Of a stretch of DNA of 46,173 nucleotides, positions 18,876-27,745 are shown piece by piece (within the stretch, counting starts at the first letter, position 1; every line of letters begins with the position of its first letter). The stretch comes from Deltaproteobacteria bacterium (GTDB taxonomy: Bacteria > Myxococcota > SpSt-1050 > JACRCP01), in assembly GCA_016218965.1 (NCBI GenBank), contig JACRCP010000372.1:1-46173 (forward strand). The letters run 5' to 3'. Position numbers and translations under genes: made by a program. Below the pieces are notes generated by a model. It was given only the letters and a program-made list of their open reading frames with translations. It was not told the origin of the DNA and searched no databases.

Positions 18876-19544
18876 ATGTTAGGTCACGTCAAGCAGATCC
18901 TGGACGAAGGCGGGTTCTTCATGTATCTGAACATCTGCTCGTCGATCGCGACGATCGCCCTCGTCATCGAGCGCGTCATCTTCCTGTACTTCAAGTACAA
19001 CATCAACGGTGAAGTCTTCATGACGCAGATCCAGAAGCTCGTGATGTCCAACAACATCGAACGGGCGATCAAGCTCTGCAACGCCGCGCCGGCCGCCGCG
19101 CTCCCGAGGGTCATCAAGGCGGGGCTCACGCGCGCGAACCGCAGCGAGATCGAGATCCAGAACGCCGTCGAAGAGGCGATCTTGGACGTCCTCCCGCCGC
19201 TCAAGAAGCGCACCGACAACCTGCAGCACATCGCCAACATCGCGACGATGCTCGGGCTGCTCGGCACTGTGTCCGGTCTGATTCGCGCGTTCGCGGCCAT
19301 CGCGCTCGCGGCCCCGGACCAGAAGGCCGTCATCCTCTCCCGCGGCATCGCCGAGGCCATGAACAACACGGCCTTCGGCCTCTCGATCGCGGTGTGCTGC
19401 ATTCTGGCGCACCTGTTCCTTTCGAATGTGACGCGCAAGATCATCGACGAGCTCGACCAGTACTCGGTCAAGCTCGAGAACATGCTGGCCGCGCGGAACA
19501 AGGGCGACGTGAACCCGCTCGACAGGACCGGCGCCGCGTCGTAG
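18876..19544 (+). CDS. TolQ/ExbB/MotA-type proton channel subunit (AglR-like)
   Basis: 222 residues, the usual size of the family, with AAAGGAGG before the ATG. Three membrane segments: about 13-33, 122-145 and 163-186, separated by a large cytoplasmic loop. Family hallmarks are IATMLGLLGTVSGLIRAF in helix 2 and GIAEAMNNTAFGLSIAV in helix 3, which line the proton path. It forms the pentameric stator with the two following ExbD/TolR proteins. One TolQ with two TolR is the gene set of Myxococcus AglR-AglQ-AglS, the gliding and spore-coat motor, and differs from the Tol-Pal operon, whose TolA, TolB and Pal genes are absent here. Confidence 0.92.
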   Translation: MLGHVKQILDEGGFFMYLNICSSIATIALVIERVIFLYFKYNINGEVFMTQIQKLVMSNNIERAIKLCNAAPAAALPRVIKAGLTRANRSEIEIQNAVEEAILDVLPPLKKRTDNLQHIANIATMLGLLGTVSGLIRAFAAIALAAPDQKAVILSRGIAEAMNNTAFGLSIAVCCILAHLFLSNVTRKIIDELDQYSVKLENMLAARNKGDVNPLDRTGAAS

Positions 19545-19584
19545 GCGAGGGCAGTCCACACCCGCTAGAACGAGGGTTGCGCAG

Positions 19585-20178
19585 ATGAGCCGCAAGCCGT
19601 CAGACCGTAGTAATATCGAGAACAACGACCCCAAGGAACTCAACATGGTTCCTTACCTCGATATCGTCACCAACATCATCATGTTCATGCTCTTCACCTC
19701 GACCGCCGCGGGCGCCATCGGCGTCATCAACGTCGCCTCGCCCAAGATTGGCGGGCCGCCGGGCGGCGGGGGGACAGGGAAGGATGAGAAGCCTCCGCTC
19801 AACCTCTCGGTCTTCGTCACCGACAAGGGCTTCACCGTCGCCGCGACCGGCGGCGTGCTCCCCGGCGCATCGGCCGCCGAGCCCGACAAGAAGGGCGGCC
19901 CGACGATTCCCAAAAACCCGAGCGAGGCGGCGTGCAAGGAGATGAAGCGCAACGAGAACGCCCCGTGCTACGACTACCACGCGCTCAGCAAAAAGTTGGC
20001 CGAGATCAAGAAGGTGTTCCCCGACGAGACCAGGCTCAACCTCGCCGCCGACTCGGAGATCCCTTACTACATCATCGTCAATACGATGGACGCGACGCGC
20101 GAAAACGAATTCGAACGCGACGACATGGGGAAGTTCAAGCCGCTTTTCTATGACGTGATCCTGGCGGCAGGTCTGTAG
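19585..20178 (+). CDS. TolR/ExbD-type stator protein, first copy
   Basis: 197 residues: a cytoplasmic N-terminus, one membrane helix with the key acidic residue (NMVPYLDIVTNIIMFML, Asp26, the proton-carrying position), and a periplasmic domain (about 60-197) that ends in the alpha/beta fold of the family. A Gly-rich segment (about 55-65) follows the helix. Two Cys in the periplasmic part (AACKEMKRNENAPCYDY) may form a disulfide. It lies 40 bp after TolQ and is followed by a second, divergent copy. Confidence 0.88.
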   Translation: MSRKPSDRSNIENNDPKELNMVPYLDIVTNIIMFMLFTSTAAGAIGVINVASPKIGGPPGGGGTGKDEKPPLNLSVFVTDKGFTVAATGGVLPGASAAEPDKKGGPTIPKNPSEAACKEMKRNENAPCYDYHALSKKLAEIKKVFPDETRLNLAADSEIPYYIIVNTMDATRENEFERDDMGKFKPLFYDVILAAGL

Positions 20179-20213
20179 GAACACGGGACCCGCGCAACCA
20201 ACGAGGCCGAACC

Positions 20214-20822
20214 ATGGCAGACCCGCAGAAGAACACACCCCCGGCGGACCAGTCGTCCGACATGCTTCCGTCGACCACCGGCCAACCCAAGAAAGGGGGC
20301 GAGGAGGAGGGACGGAAACCCAGGAAGGGCTCGCGGCTCGAGAAGCACGAGTATCCGTTGAACATCACGGCGATGATGGACATGATGACCATCATCCTCG
20401 TCTACCTGCTCAAGAGCTACGCGTCGGCGCCGGAAAACATCCAGCCGTCCGACGACATGAAACTCGCGCAGTCGACCACGCGCATCAAACCCGAAGAGGC
20501 CGTGCCGCTGGCAATCACCAAAAAAGGCATCCTGGTCAACGACAAGACCGTCGTCCCGATCCAGAACGGGAAGGTGCCGGCGCAGCACAAAGAAGGCGGG
20601 AGGGAGACGTCGTATCTCATCTCCCCGCTCCTTGCCGTCATGAAGGCCGAGGCGGAAAAGCAGAAAACGATTGCCAAATGGAACAAGGCGAAGGACTTCA
20701 AAGGGCTGGTAATGGTCATCGGCGATCGGATGGTCCCGTACAGGCTGTTGACCGAGGTCTTGTACACCGTCGGGCAGGCCGAGTTCGGGCAGTACAAGTT
20801 TGCAGTCACGATCGCCGAGTGA
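20214..20822 (+). CDS. TolR/ExbD-type stator protein, second copy
   Basis: 202 residues with a longer charged cytoplasmic N-terminus (about 45 residues) and one helix carrying the essential acidic residue (LNITAMMDMMTIILVYLLK, Asp56). The periplasmic domain (about 70-202) contains PLAITKKGILVNDKTV and the FKGLVMVIGDRMVPYRLLTEVLYT strand-helix typical of ExbD. Both copies keep the Asp, so both could take part in proton transfer in a TolQ5-TolR2 type stator, perhaps as a heterodimer as proposed for AglQ/AglS. Confidence 0.88.
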   Translation: MADPQKNTPPADQSSDMLPSTTGQPKKGGEEEGRKPRKGSRLEKHEYPLNITAMMDMMTIILVYLLKSYASAPENIQPSDDMKLAQSTTRIKPEEAVPLAITKKGILVNDKTVVPIQNGKVPAQHKEGGRETSYLISPLLAVMKAEAEKQKTIAKWNKAKDFKGLVMVIGDRMVPYRLLTEVLYTVGQAEFGQYKFAVTIAE

Positions 20823-20847
20823 CCGCGGATCCCGAGGAGACGTACCC

Positions 20848-22203
20848 ATGGCGAAAGAAGTTGACATCAGAATCCTGAGGATCGGGATCATCCAGGGCGG
20901 CCGCATCATCGAGGAGCGCCTCATCAGGAAGCGCGACACGGTGAGCATCGGCGCGGGGGCGGGGGCCACGTTCTCCATCCCGATGACGAACCTCCCCAAG
21001 GAGTACCCCCTGTTTGTCTTCAAGGGTGGGCAGTACCACCTGTCGTTCACCGACGCCATGGCGGGGTCGGTGACGATCAAGGACTCCAACTTCGATTTCA
21101 ACTCGATAAAGGCCCAGAAGCTCGCGAAGAAAACCGGTGATTCGTACCACTACCCGATGCCGACGGAGTCCCGAGGCAAGGTGGTCCTGGGCGACGTGAC
21201 CGTCCTCTTCCAGTTCGTTCTCCCGCCGCCGGAGCCGCCCAAGCCCCAGCTCCCCGAGCTTGCCAGGGGCTACTGGCTCAAGAAGATTGACAAACCATAC
21301 GCCGTGACACTCGGCGCCACATTCGCGGTCCACGTTGGCTTCATTCTCGCCATCCAGGCCGCGCCGCTCCCCAAGGAACCGACATTCGACGAGATCCCCA
21401 ACCGCATCCTCAAGATGATTCTCCCCGAAAAGACCGTCGAGGAGAAAAGGCCCGACGAAGGCGGGGGCGACGAGGAGATCGAGGACGTCAAGGAGGTCAA
21501 GGAGACCAAGAAGGAGTCCAAGGGCGGCGGCGAGGCCGCCAAGGGCATGGGGCGGGCGACCGCCGCCGAGGTCAAGAACAAGGTCATGGGGACCGGGATT
21601 CTGAAGGTCATCGGGTCTTTGGGCACCGGCTCCGACGGCGGCGCCCTTGCCGACGTCTTGAAGGGCGGCGGCGGGAGTGCGAGCCTCGAAGGGGCGCTCT
21701 CGGGCATCGGGACCATCGGCTATGCCACCAGCGAGGGGCAGGCCACGCGCCTCGGCGCGGGCGGGACGGGCGAAGGCGCGGCCACCATCGGCGAACTCGG
21801 CACGGCGGCTGCGGCCGGCAAGGTCGGCGGCGGCGGCGTCGGCGAGGCGAAAAAGGAGGCCAAGATCACGGGGGCGATCTCGGCAATGGCCCCCGAGGTC
21901 GACGGGTCGCTCGACTCGGGCAAGATCGCGAGCGTGGTGAAGTCGCGCATCCGCTCGGTCCAGGACTGCTACGAGAAGGAACTCAAAAAGAACCCGAAGC
22001 TTGGCGGCAAGATCACCATCAGGTTCACCATTGGTGAGGACGGCAGGGTCAGCGACGCCCGCATCGAGAACGACTCGATGGGGAACTCGGCCGTGGCCGA
22101 CTGCATCCTGGCGCGCCTGCGGCACTGGAAGTTCCCGAAGCCCGAAGGGGGCAACGTCACGGTTTCGTACCCGTTCGTTTTTGCGCCGTCGTCCGGCGGA
22201 TAG
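20848..22203 (+). CDS. GltG/AgmX-like energy transducer (TonB-type C-terminus)
   Basis: 451 residues from ATG 20848 (GAGGAG upstream). The N-terminal cytoplasmic domain (about 1-125) is beta-rich and FHA-like (RKRDTVSIGAGAGATFSIP, GGQYHLSFTDAMAGSVTIKD). A single membrane helix lies at about 148-170. An acidic/Lys stretch and a Gly-rich periplasmic linker (about 190-345) precede the AgmX/PglI/TonB-like C-terminal domain (about 352-451), with IRSVQDCYEKELKKNPKLGG, IGEDGRVSDARIENDSMGN and LRHWKFPKPEGG. A Cys pair in this domain (DCYEKE and VADCIL) is typical. It should take energy from the TolQR stator and reach the outer membrane. Cytoplasmic FHA-like domain, helix and TonB-like domain together match GltG of Myxococcus. 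Confidence 0.85.
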   Translation: MAKEVDIRILRIGIIQGGRIIEERLIRKRDTVSIGAGAGATFSIPMTNLPKEYPLFVFKGGQYHLSFTDAMAGSVTIKDSNFDFNSIKAQKLAKKTGDSYHYPMPTESRGKVVLGDVTVLFQFVLPPPEPPKPQLPELARGYWLKKIDKPYAVTLGATFAVHVGFILAIQAAPLPKEPTFDEIPNRILKMILPEKTVEEKRPDEGGGDEEIEDVKEVKETKKESKGGGEAAKGMGRATAAEVKNKVMGTGILKVIGSLGTGSDGGALADVLKGGGGSASLEGALSGIGTIGYATSEGQATRLGAGGTGEGAATIGELGTAAAAGKVGGGGVGEAKKEAKITGAISAMAPEVDGSLDSGKIASVVKSRIRSVQDCYEKELKKNPKLGGKITIRFTIGEDGRVSDARIENDSMGNSAVADCILARLRHWKFPKPEGGNVTVSYPFVFAPSSGG

Positions 22204-22248
22204 CATCGGCCGCGTGCGGAGGGGCGCCAAGGTGTCGGTATTGCGCGT

Positions 22249-23256
22249 ATGAAAGCCAAGTGGCTAAAAGAGATCAAGGGTCTGCTTTCGAGCCAGGATT
22301 TCAAGGACTGGTGGCGGGACTACACCAAGACCCAGATCGAGATCGACCGCGCCAAGGAGCGGCTCGACGAGCTGCTCACGCAGGAGAACCTGCAGGAGTT
22401 CCGCGCCGATCTCTCGCAAAAGAAGGGCATCGACACGCTCTACCAGAGCAGCGGCTACGAGGACCAGGCGGCCAAGATGGTCGCCGAGGCATCGGAACTC
22501 GAGAACCGCTCGTACGAGGCGGTGGCCAACTTCGAAGAAAAGCGTGTGTACGTCTCGGACCTGTGGTTCAAGGTCGGGGCGCACGAGCACCGGATCGAGG
22601 AGATCAAGACCTCGCTCGAGGAGCACGCCGCGAAACTGGCGACGACGAAGGATCGGAACATCGTCCTCAATATCAAGTCCGACGTCAAGGCCCTCGAGGC
22701 CGAACTCAAGAAACTCGAGAAGGAGTACGGAAAGCTTTCGGAGGAGTACGAGAAGGAGGCGCAGAAGAAATCGCGGCTTTGGGAGGAGGTCGAAACCGTC
22801 TGGATGCGGTCGCTCGAGTACAACCTCAAGGTGGCCGAAAACGAGATCAAGGCGAAAAAGGTCAAGGTCGAGTCCCAGAGGTTCTTCTCGGAGTCCGAGG
22901 AGAGCAAGAAACGTTCCCTCGAGGTCAAGGCGAAGGTCGACGGGACCCGGAAACAACTGGGAGACCTCGAAAAAGGGCTTGGCGATCTTCGCGCGTTCGC
23001 GCGCGACCGCTTCGAGTGCATCGCCGAGGAGGACTTCCTCTACTGGCAGCAGCGCGAGAACAACCGCATGGTGTTCTGCGTGCCGCTGGTGACCGACATG
23101 GATAACTACAACATCGAGATCAAGGCGCTCGGCGTCTACCATGCCGATCGCCAGCGGGGCGTCAAGTTCATCGAGCCCGCGGTGCCCGAGCAGAAGGTGC
23201 TGGTCGAGGATCGGCGGATCAACGAGTTTTTCACCGTGGGCCGGAAGGGAATGTAA
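22249..23256 (+). CDS. Cytoplasmic coiled-coil protein of the motor operon
   Basis: 335 residues with no signal peptide or membrane helix. Most of residues 25-260 is predicted coiled coil (EIDRAKERLDELL, LEAELKKLEKEYGKLSEEYEKEAQKK, KKRSLEVKAKVDGTRKQLGDLEKGL). A compact C-terminal domain (about 262-335) contains FECIAEEDFLYWQQRENNRMV and VEDRRINEFFTVGR. No strong Shine-Dalgarno lies at normal distance, and no in-frame alternative start is better. Family unknown. Location between the transducer and a cyclic-nucleotide-binding protein suggests a cytoplasmic regulator or scaffold at the inner face of the motor (inference). Confidence 0.8.
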   Translation: MKAKWLKEIKGLLSSQDFKDWWRDYTKTQIEIDRAKERLDELLTQENLQEFRADLSQKKGIDTLYQSSGYEDQAAKMVAEASELENRSYEAVANFEEKRVYVSDLWFKVGAHEHRIEEIKTSLEEHAAKLATTKDRNIVLNIKSDVKALEAELKKLEKEYGKLSEEYEKEAQKKSRLWEEVETVWMRSLEYNLKVAENEIKAKKVKVESQRFFSESEESKKRSLEVKAKVDGTRKQLGDLEKGLGDLRAFARDRFECIAEEDFLYWQQRENNRMVFCVPLVTDMDNYNIEIKALGVYHADRQRGVKFIEPAVPEQKVLVEDRRINEFFTVGRKGM

Positions 23257-23268
23257 CCGGAGGGCGGC

Positions 23269-23715
23269 ATGGAAAAGATTGAGGTGCTCCAGAAGTCGAG
23301 GCTTTTTGAGAATCTGCTCCCCGACGAGCTCGAGATGCTCTCCGAGCTTTCGCAGATGAAGGAATACAAGGCGGGGGACCTCGTTTTCAACGAGGGCGAC
23401 GTGGGGAACTCGCTCTTCGTCATCGTGAGCGGGGAGATCGACGTGCTTCGCAAGGACGGCGAGGGGAGGCTCAAGCCGATAGCCGCGCTCAAGGAGCCCG
23501 AGTTCTTCGGCGAGATGTCCCTCATAGACAAGGAACTCCGTTCGGCGTCGGTCCAGGCCAAGACCGGAACAACACTCCTGGTGCTCACGAACGAGAACCT
23601 TCACTCGTTTGCCAAGGTGTTCAAGAACGGGTTCACTATGGTGGTGATCAACATAGCCCGTGTGATGAGCGCCCGCCTCCGGGACACCAACGCGAAACTG
23701 GCGTCCAAGCTCTGA
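23269..23715 (+). CDS. Stand-alone cyclic-nucleotide-binding domain protein
   Basis: 148 residues forming one Crp-type cNMP-binding domain: FENLLPDELEMLSELS, YKAGDLVFNEGDVGNSLFVIVSGEIDVLRKDG and the phosphate-binding cassette region EPEFFGEMSLIDKELRSASVQA (FGEMSLI followed by RSASV). There is no DNA-binding helix-turn-helix and no kinase or channel domain, so it is a sensor or adaptor rather than a transcription factor. GGAGG precedes the ATG by 6 bases. It begins 13 bp after the coiled-coil gene, so the two proteins probably work as a pair, linking cAMP, cGMP or c-di-GMP to the motor (inference). Confidence 0.88.
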   Translation: MEKIEVLQKSRLFENLLPDELEMLSELSQMKEYKAGDLVFNEGDVGNSLFVIVSGEIDVLRKDGEGRLKPIAALKEPEFFGEMSLIDKELRSASVQAKTGTTLLVLTNENLHSFAKVFKNGFTMVVINIARVMSARLRDTNAKLASKL

Positions 23716-23775
23716 TCGGGGCCCGGGCCCGGCGCAGGTCCCGTTGCACAATCACATGAAAGGGACAGCCGCATC

Positions 23776-26700
23776 ATGTGCCGCAACTTCATGCTGCCGG
23801 TCGCAGTAGTCCTTGTACTCCTGATTCCGATGACCTCGATGGCCGCTTCCGAGGCGCAGGGTTTCCCCGCCAAGACTTCGGGGGCGGCCGTGTATTCGTC
23901 CCCGGCCGCCGCCGACATCGACGGTGACGGCGAGATCGAGATCGCCTTCGTTGCCGGCGGGCTCCTCGATGTGTGGAAGTCCGACGGCACCATGGCGGCC
24001 GGGTTTCCGGTGGTGCTCAGGGAGAAGGCCGAGATCACCGCGTCGCCGGCCCTCGGGGACATCGACGGCGACGGGAAGATGGAGGTCGTGGTCGGCTCGA
24101 CCCACGGGGCGCTCTTTGCGTTCGACGCAAAGGGGACGCCGATCGCCGGCTTTCCGAAGATGTTCGGGACGGGCAGGGTCGGCTCGCCCGCGCTCTTCGA
24201 CATTGACGGCGACCGGCGGCTCGAGATCTTCGTCGGCGCGGCCGACGGGAAGCTGCACTGTCTCAAGGCGTCCGGAGGGGAATGCCGCGGGTTCCCGGTC
24301 GACACCGGGACCGAGGTTTCCGCGAGCCCCGCGGTCGGTTACTTCGGGCCCGAGCAGAAACTGTCGGTTGTCGCAGGGACCGATGACGGGAAGCTCCGTG
24401 CGTGGGACGCGGGGACGGGCCGGGAGATCTCCGGGTTCCCCGTGGCCACGCACTACCGGATATCGGCGCCGCCGGTGCTCGCCGACATCAACGATGACGG
24501 GCGGAACGAGATCATCTTTGCGTCGCAGGACTACAAGCTCTACGTCGTAGACGGCGACGGAAAGGCGATCGAGGGGTTTCCCTTCGCCACCGACTACCGC
24601 ATCCATTCCTCGCCGGCGCTGGGCGACCTCGACGGCGACGGGCGGCTCGACGTGGTGATCGGTTCGGCCGACGGGAACGTCTATGCGCTGAACGCCCGCG
24701 GGAAGCTTCTGAAGGGCTTTCCGTTCAAGACCGGCAACCGCGTGTTCGCATCGGCGGCCGTCGGCGACTTCGACTGCGACGGGCTTGCCGAAATCGCAAT
24801 CCCCTCGACCGATGGGAACCTCCACGTCATCCGGGGCGACGGGACGCCGTTCTCGGGTTTTCCCGAAAACATCGGGGGCGAGATCTCGAGCACGCCGTTT
24901 GCCGGTGACATCAACGGCGACGGCAAGGTCGAGGTCGTGGTCGCGACGCCTCGCGGCGACCTGCACGCGTTTCGCATGACCGGCAAGTGCGAAAAGAAAC
25001 CGAAGATCAGCTGGCCGGGGCTCGCTCACGATCCGCAGCGGACGGGCCGTTATTATCCCAACCCGGCGCGCTTCTCCGACGTGGCAATCAACCCCGAAAA
25101 ACCGCCGGCGGGAGATGCGATCTCGGTTGGCTACAAGTACGCCCACCTCGACGGCGACGCCGAAACCAACACGCAGGTCCGGTGGTTCAGAAACGAAAAG
25201 CTCATCCCCGAACACAACAACCAGAAGGCGGTGCCGGCCAAGGTCACCAGGAAACACGAGAAGTGGCAGGTGATGGTGCAGGAGGGGCGCAACTTCGAGG
25301 AGTACAAGGACGGGAAGGGCGCGCGCATCTACCGGTCGCCCGAGGTCGAGGTGAGAAACATCCCGCCCGACGCGCCCAAGGTCAAGCTCCTCCCCGAGGC
25401 GCCGCGCAACGGAGACAGGCTGAGCGTCAAGATCCTGCAGGATGCCACCGACGCGGACGGCGACAAGGTCACGTACCGATACTTCTGGCTCAAGAACCAC
25501 GCGCTGATGAAGTACCCCCCCGAGCAGGACTACGTCGAGGGCAAAGACGTGCGCAAGGGCGAGAAGTGGAGCGTCGTCGTCACGCCGTTCGACGGCGAGG
25601 AAACCGGGAAGACCGCGGAGGGGGAGGCGAAGGTCCTCAACACGCCGCCCGGCGCCCCGGAAGTGAAGGTCGAGCCCGATGCCCCCCGGGTCACCGAGAA
25701 GGTAGTGGTGAAGATCGCCAAGGCCGCGCCGGACGTTGACGGCGACGCGGTGACCTATCGTTACACCTGGACGGTCGATGGGAAACCGGTCAACTTCGGC
25801 GCCGAGGCCGACGTGCTCTCCCCCGGCATGATCGCGAAGAACAAAAAATTCAGCGTCACGGTGACCCCGAACGACGGCGATGCCGACGGGACGCCCGTAA
25901 AGGCCGAGGGACGCACGCTCAACACGCCCCCCGAAAAACCCGAAGTGGCCGTCGTGCCTGCGAAACCGACCGTGCTCGACGGGTTTTCGGCGGTCGTGAA
26001 AAAGGAGTCCGGCGACGTCGACGGTGATGCCATCGGGTACGCCTTCGCGTGGTACCGGAACGGCGAGATGGTATCGGGGCAGAAGGCGCCGTCCGTGCCC
26101 GGCAAGGACCTCAAGAAGGGCGAAACGTGGAAGGTCTCGGTCATTCCCAGTGACGGCGAGAAGGACGGGCCTGCCGGCGAGGCGTCGGCCACGGTGGTCA
26201 ACGCGCCGCCGGCGGGGGTCGAGGCCGAACTGAGCGTTTCCGAGGCGAAGGCCGGGGAAAAGGTCGAGCTCAAGATTGCCGGACAACCCGCCGACCCCGA
26301 CGGCGACAAACCCAACCTTCGTTTCCGGTGGCACCGGGACGGGAAACCCGTCGCGGCTTTAAACGACCAGCAGGTTGTCCCGGCGTCCGAGATTCGCAAG
26401 AACCAGACCTGGAAGGTCGAGATGTGGGCCGACGACGGCGAGCTGAGCGGTCCGGGAAACGTCCGGTATTTCTACTCGAAGAACACCCCGCCCGCAAAGC
26501 CCCAGATCGCGCTTAACACGCGGACCCCTCGCGCCGCCGACGGGTTGACGGTGAGCGTCGAAAAGCCCGCGACCGATCCGGACGGGGACAAGGTGTCGTA
26601 CCGGTACAGGTGGCACCGCTTCGGCCAGGAGATGGAGGCGTTCAGGGAACGAACCGGGCTCAAACCGGCGGATCTCAAGAAAGGCGAGGTCTGGACGGTT

Positions 26701-27618
26701 GCAGTGACGCCGTGGGACGGCGAGGCCGAGGGCGAGAGGGCGTCGGAAACGGCTGCGGTGGTGAACACGAAGCCGGACGCGGGCGAGGTCGAGATCTTGC
26801 CCAAGTCTCCGGGCAGGCTCGACCGCCCCCAGTGCAAAGTGGTCCGCAAGGCGTCGGACGCCGACGGCGACGCGCTCAGGACCCGGCTTGTGTGGCGCCG
26901 GAACGGCAAGCCCGTTCCTTCGGGGGCCGAAAACGACGTCCTCCCCCCGGGGTCGTTTGCGGCAGGTGACAAGCTTGGGTGCGAGCTTGCGGCAAGCGAC
27001 GGCGATTCCGAATCCGTGGCAAGGAGCGCCGAGGTCACTGTTGTTAACTCGGCGCCGGACGCACCAACGGTCACGATTGACCCGGAGAAGCCCAGGACCG
27101 GGAAGCCCATGGCGTGCGTGATCTCCAAGACCGCAAGGGATGTCGACGGCGACGAGGTCACCTACTCGTACGCCTGGGAGAAAAACGGCGCCTCCGCCGG
27201 GGTCACGGCCTCCGAGGTTGAAGGCGCCAGGGTCATGCGCGGCGACGCCTGGAGGTGCGTTGTGACGCCGAGCGACGGGAAGGCCCAGGGCAAGGCCGGG
27301 TCTGCGCAGGCGAAGATCGGGAACAGCCCGCCCGCGGCGCCCAAGGTGAGCGTCAGCCCCGCCAATCCTGCGGCCGGGCAGGCGCTCAAGTGCGAGATCA
27401 CGGCGGCGGCGGCGGACCCCGACGGCGACAAGGTGAGCTACAAGTTCTTCTGGTACAAGGACGGCATCCAGCAGAAGTTCGCCACGACGACCGTCGAGAT
27501 CCCCGGGCGGCAGGTCAAGGAAGGCGACATGTGGGCGTGCGAGATCGTGCCCAACGACGGAAAGGAGGACGGCGAAAAGGCCGACTCCATTCACGTGCTG
27601 GTCGGGGCCAAAAAGTGA
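23776..27618 (+). CDS. Secreted FG-GAP/VCBS propeller with nine Ig-like repeats
   Basis: 1280 residues. The signal peptide ends near SMAAS. Residues about 35-410 contain seven FG-GAP/VCBS-type blades with Ca-binding DxDGDG loops (DIDGDGEIEIAF, DIDGDGKMEVVVGS, DINDDGRNEIIFAS, DLDGDGRLDVVIGS), forming an integrin-like propeller. Residues about 425-1275 are nine tandem Ig-like units of about 90 residues. The first is degenerate; the others share PPxxPxV at the start, DxDGDxVxYRYxW in the middle and GExWxVxVTPxDGE near the end. No membrane anchor or sorting signal is visible. It is probably an extracellular or outer-surface Ca-dependent adhesin-like protein. Its place between motor and polysaccharide genes suggests it contacts the polymer or substratum (inference). 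Confidence 0.85.
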   Translation: MCRNFMLPVAVVLVLLIPMTSMAASEAQGFPAKTSGAAVYSSPAAADIDGDGEIEIAFVAGGLLDVWKSDGTMAAGFPVVLREKAEITASPALGDIDGDGKMEVVVGSTHGALFAFDAKGTPIAGFPKMFGTGRVGSPALFDIDGDRRLEIFVGAADGKLHCLKASGGECRGFPVDTGTEVSASPAVGYFGPEQKLSVVAGTDDGKLRAWDAGTGREISGFPVATHYRISAPPVLADINDDGRNEIIFASQDYKLYVVDGDGKAIEGFPFATDYRIHSSPALGDLDGDGRLDVVIGSADGNVYALNARGKLLKGFPFKTGNRVFASAAVGDFDCDGLAEIAIPSTDGNLHVIRGDGTPFSGFPENIGGEISSTPFAGDINGDGKVEVVVATPRGDLHAFRMTGKCEKKPKISWPGLAHDPQRTGRYYPNPARFSDVAINPEKPPAGDAISVGYKYAHLDGDAETNTQVRWFRNEKLIPEHNNQKAVPAKVTRKHEKWQVMVQEGRNFEEYKDGKGARIYRSPEVEVRNIPPDAPKVKLLPEAPRNGDRLSVKILQDATDADGDKVTYRYFWLKNHALMKYPPEQDYVEGKDVRKGEKWSVVVTPFDGEETGKTAEGEAKVLNTPPGAPEVKVEPDAPRVTEKVVVKIAKAAPDVDGDAVTYRYTWTVDGKPVNFGAEADVLSPGMIAKNKKFSVTVTPNDGDADGTPVKAEGRTLNTPPEKPEVAVVPAKPTVLDGFSAVVKKESGDVDGDAIGYAFAWYRNGEMVSGQKAPSVPGKDLKKGETWKVSVIPSDGEKDGPAGEASATVVNAPPAGVEAELSVSEAKAGEKVELKIAGQPADPDGDKPNLRFRWHRDGKPVAALNDQQVVPASEIRKNQTWKVEMWADDGELSGPGNVRYFYSKNTPPAKPQIALNTRTPRAADGLTVSVEKPATDPDGDKVSYRYRWHRFGQEMEAFRERTGLKPADLKKGEVWTVAVTPWDGEAEGERASETAAVVNTKPDAGEVEILPKSPGRLDRPQCKVVRKASDADGDALRTRLVWRRNGKPVPSGAENDVLPPGSFAAGDKLGCELAASDGDSESVARSAEVTVVNSAPDAPTVTIDPEKPRTGKPMACVISKTARDVDGDEVTYSYAWEKNGASAGVTASEVEGARVMRGDAWRCVVTPSDGKAQGKAGSAQAKIGNSPPAAPKVSVSPANPAAGQALKCEITAAAADPDGDKVSYKFFWYKDGIQQKFATTTVEIPGRQVKEGDMWACEIVPNDGKEDGEKADSIHVLVGAKK

Positions 27619-27646
27619 CGGTGATCACGCGACTTGCAGAAACAAG

Positions 27647-27675
27647 TTGACCGTGGGCAGTGTGTGGTTTACCTT
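27647..27675 (+). promoter_or_regulatory. Putative promoter before the small secreted protein gene
   Basis: TTGACC (27647-27652), 17 bp, TACCTT (27670-27675). It lies in the 127-bp gap after the propeller gene and about 70 bp before the ATG at 27746. Confidence 0.35.
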
Positions 27676-27745
27676 GTTGAGTGTGGCGCTCGGCCCTGCG
27701 GAAGGGTGCGGGGCCGGAAAGAAATCGAAGCGAACGGAGGAAGCC

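Noticed and set aside
18876..22203. Classic Tol-Pal operon
   Set aside because: There is no TolB, TolA or Pal gene; two TolR copies and a GltG-like transducer with large TPR proteins fit Agl/Glt better.
23719..23730. GGGCCCGGGCCC palindrome after the cNMP-binding gene
   Set aside because: Self-complementary by composition, with no loop or T-tract; expected by chance in such GC-rich DNA.
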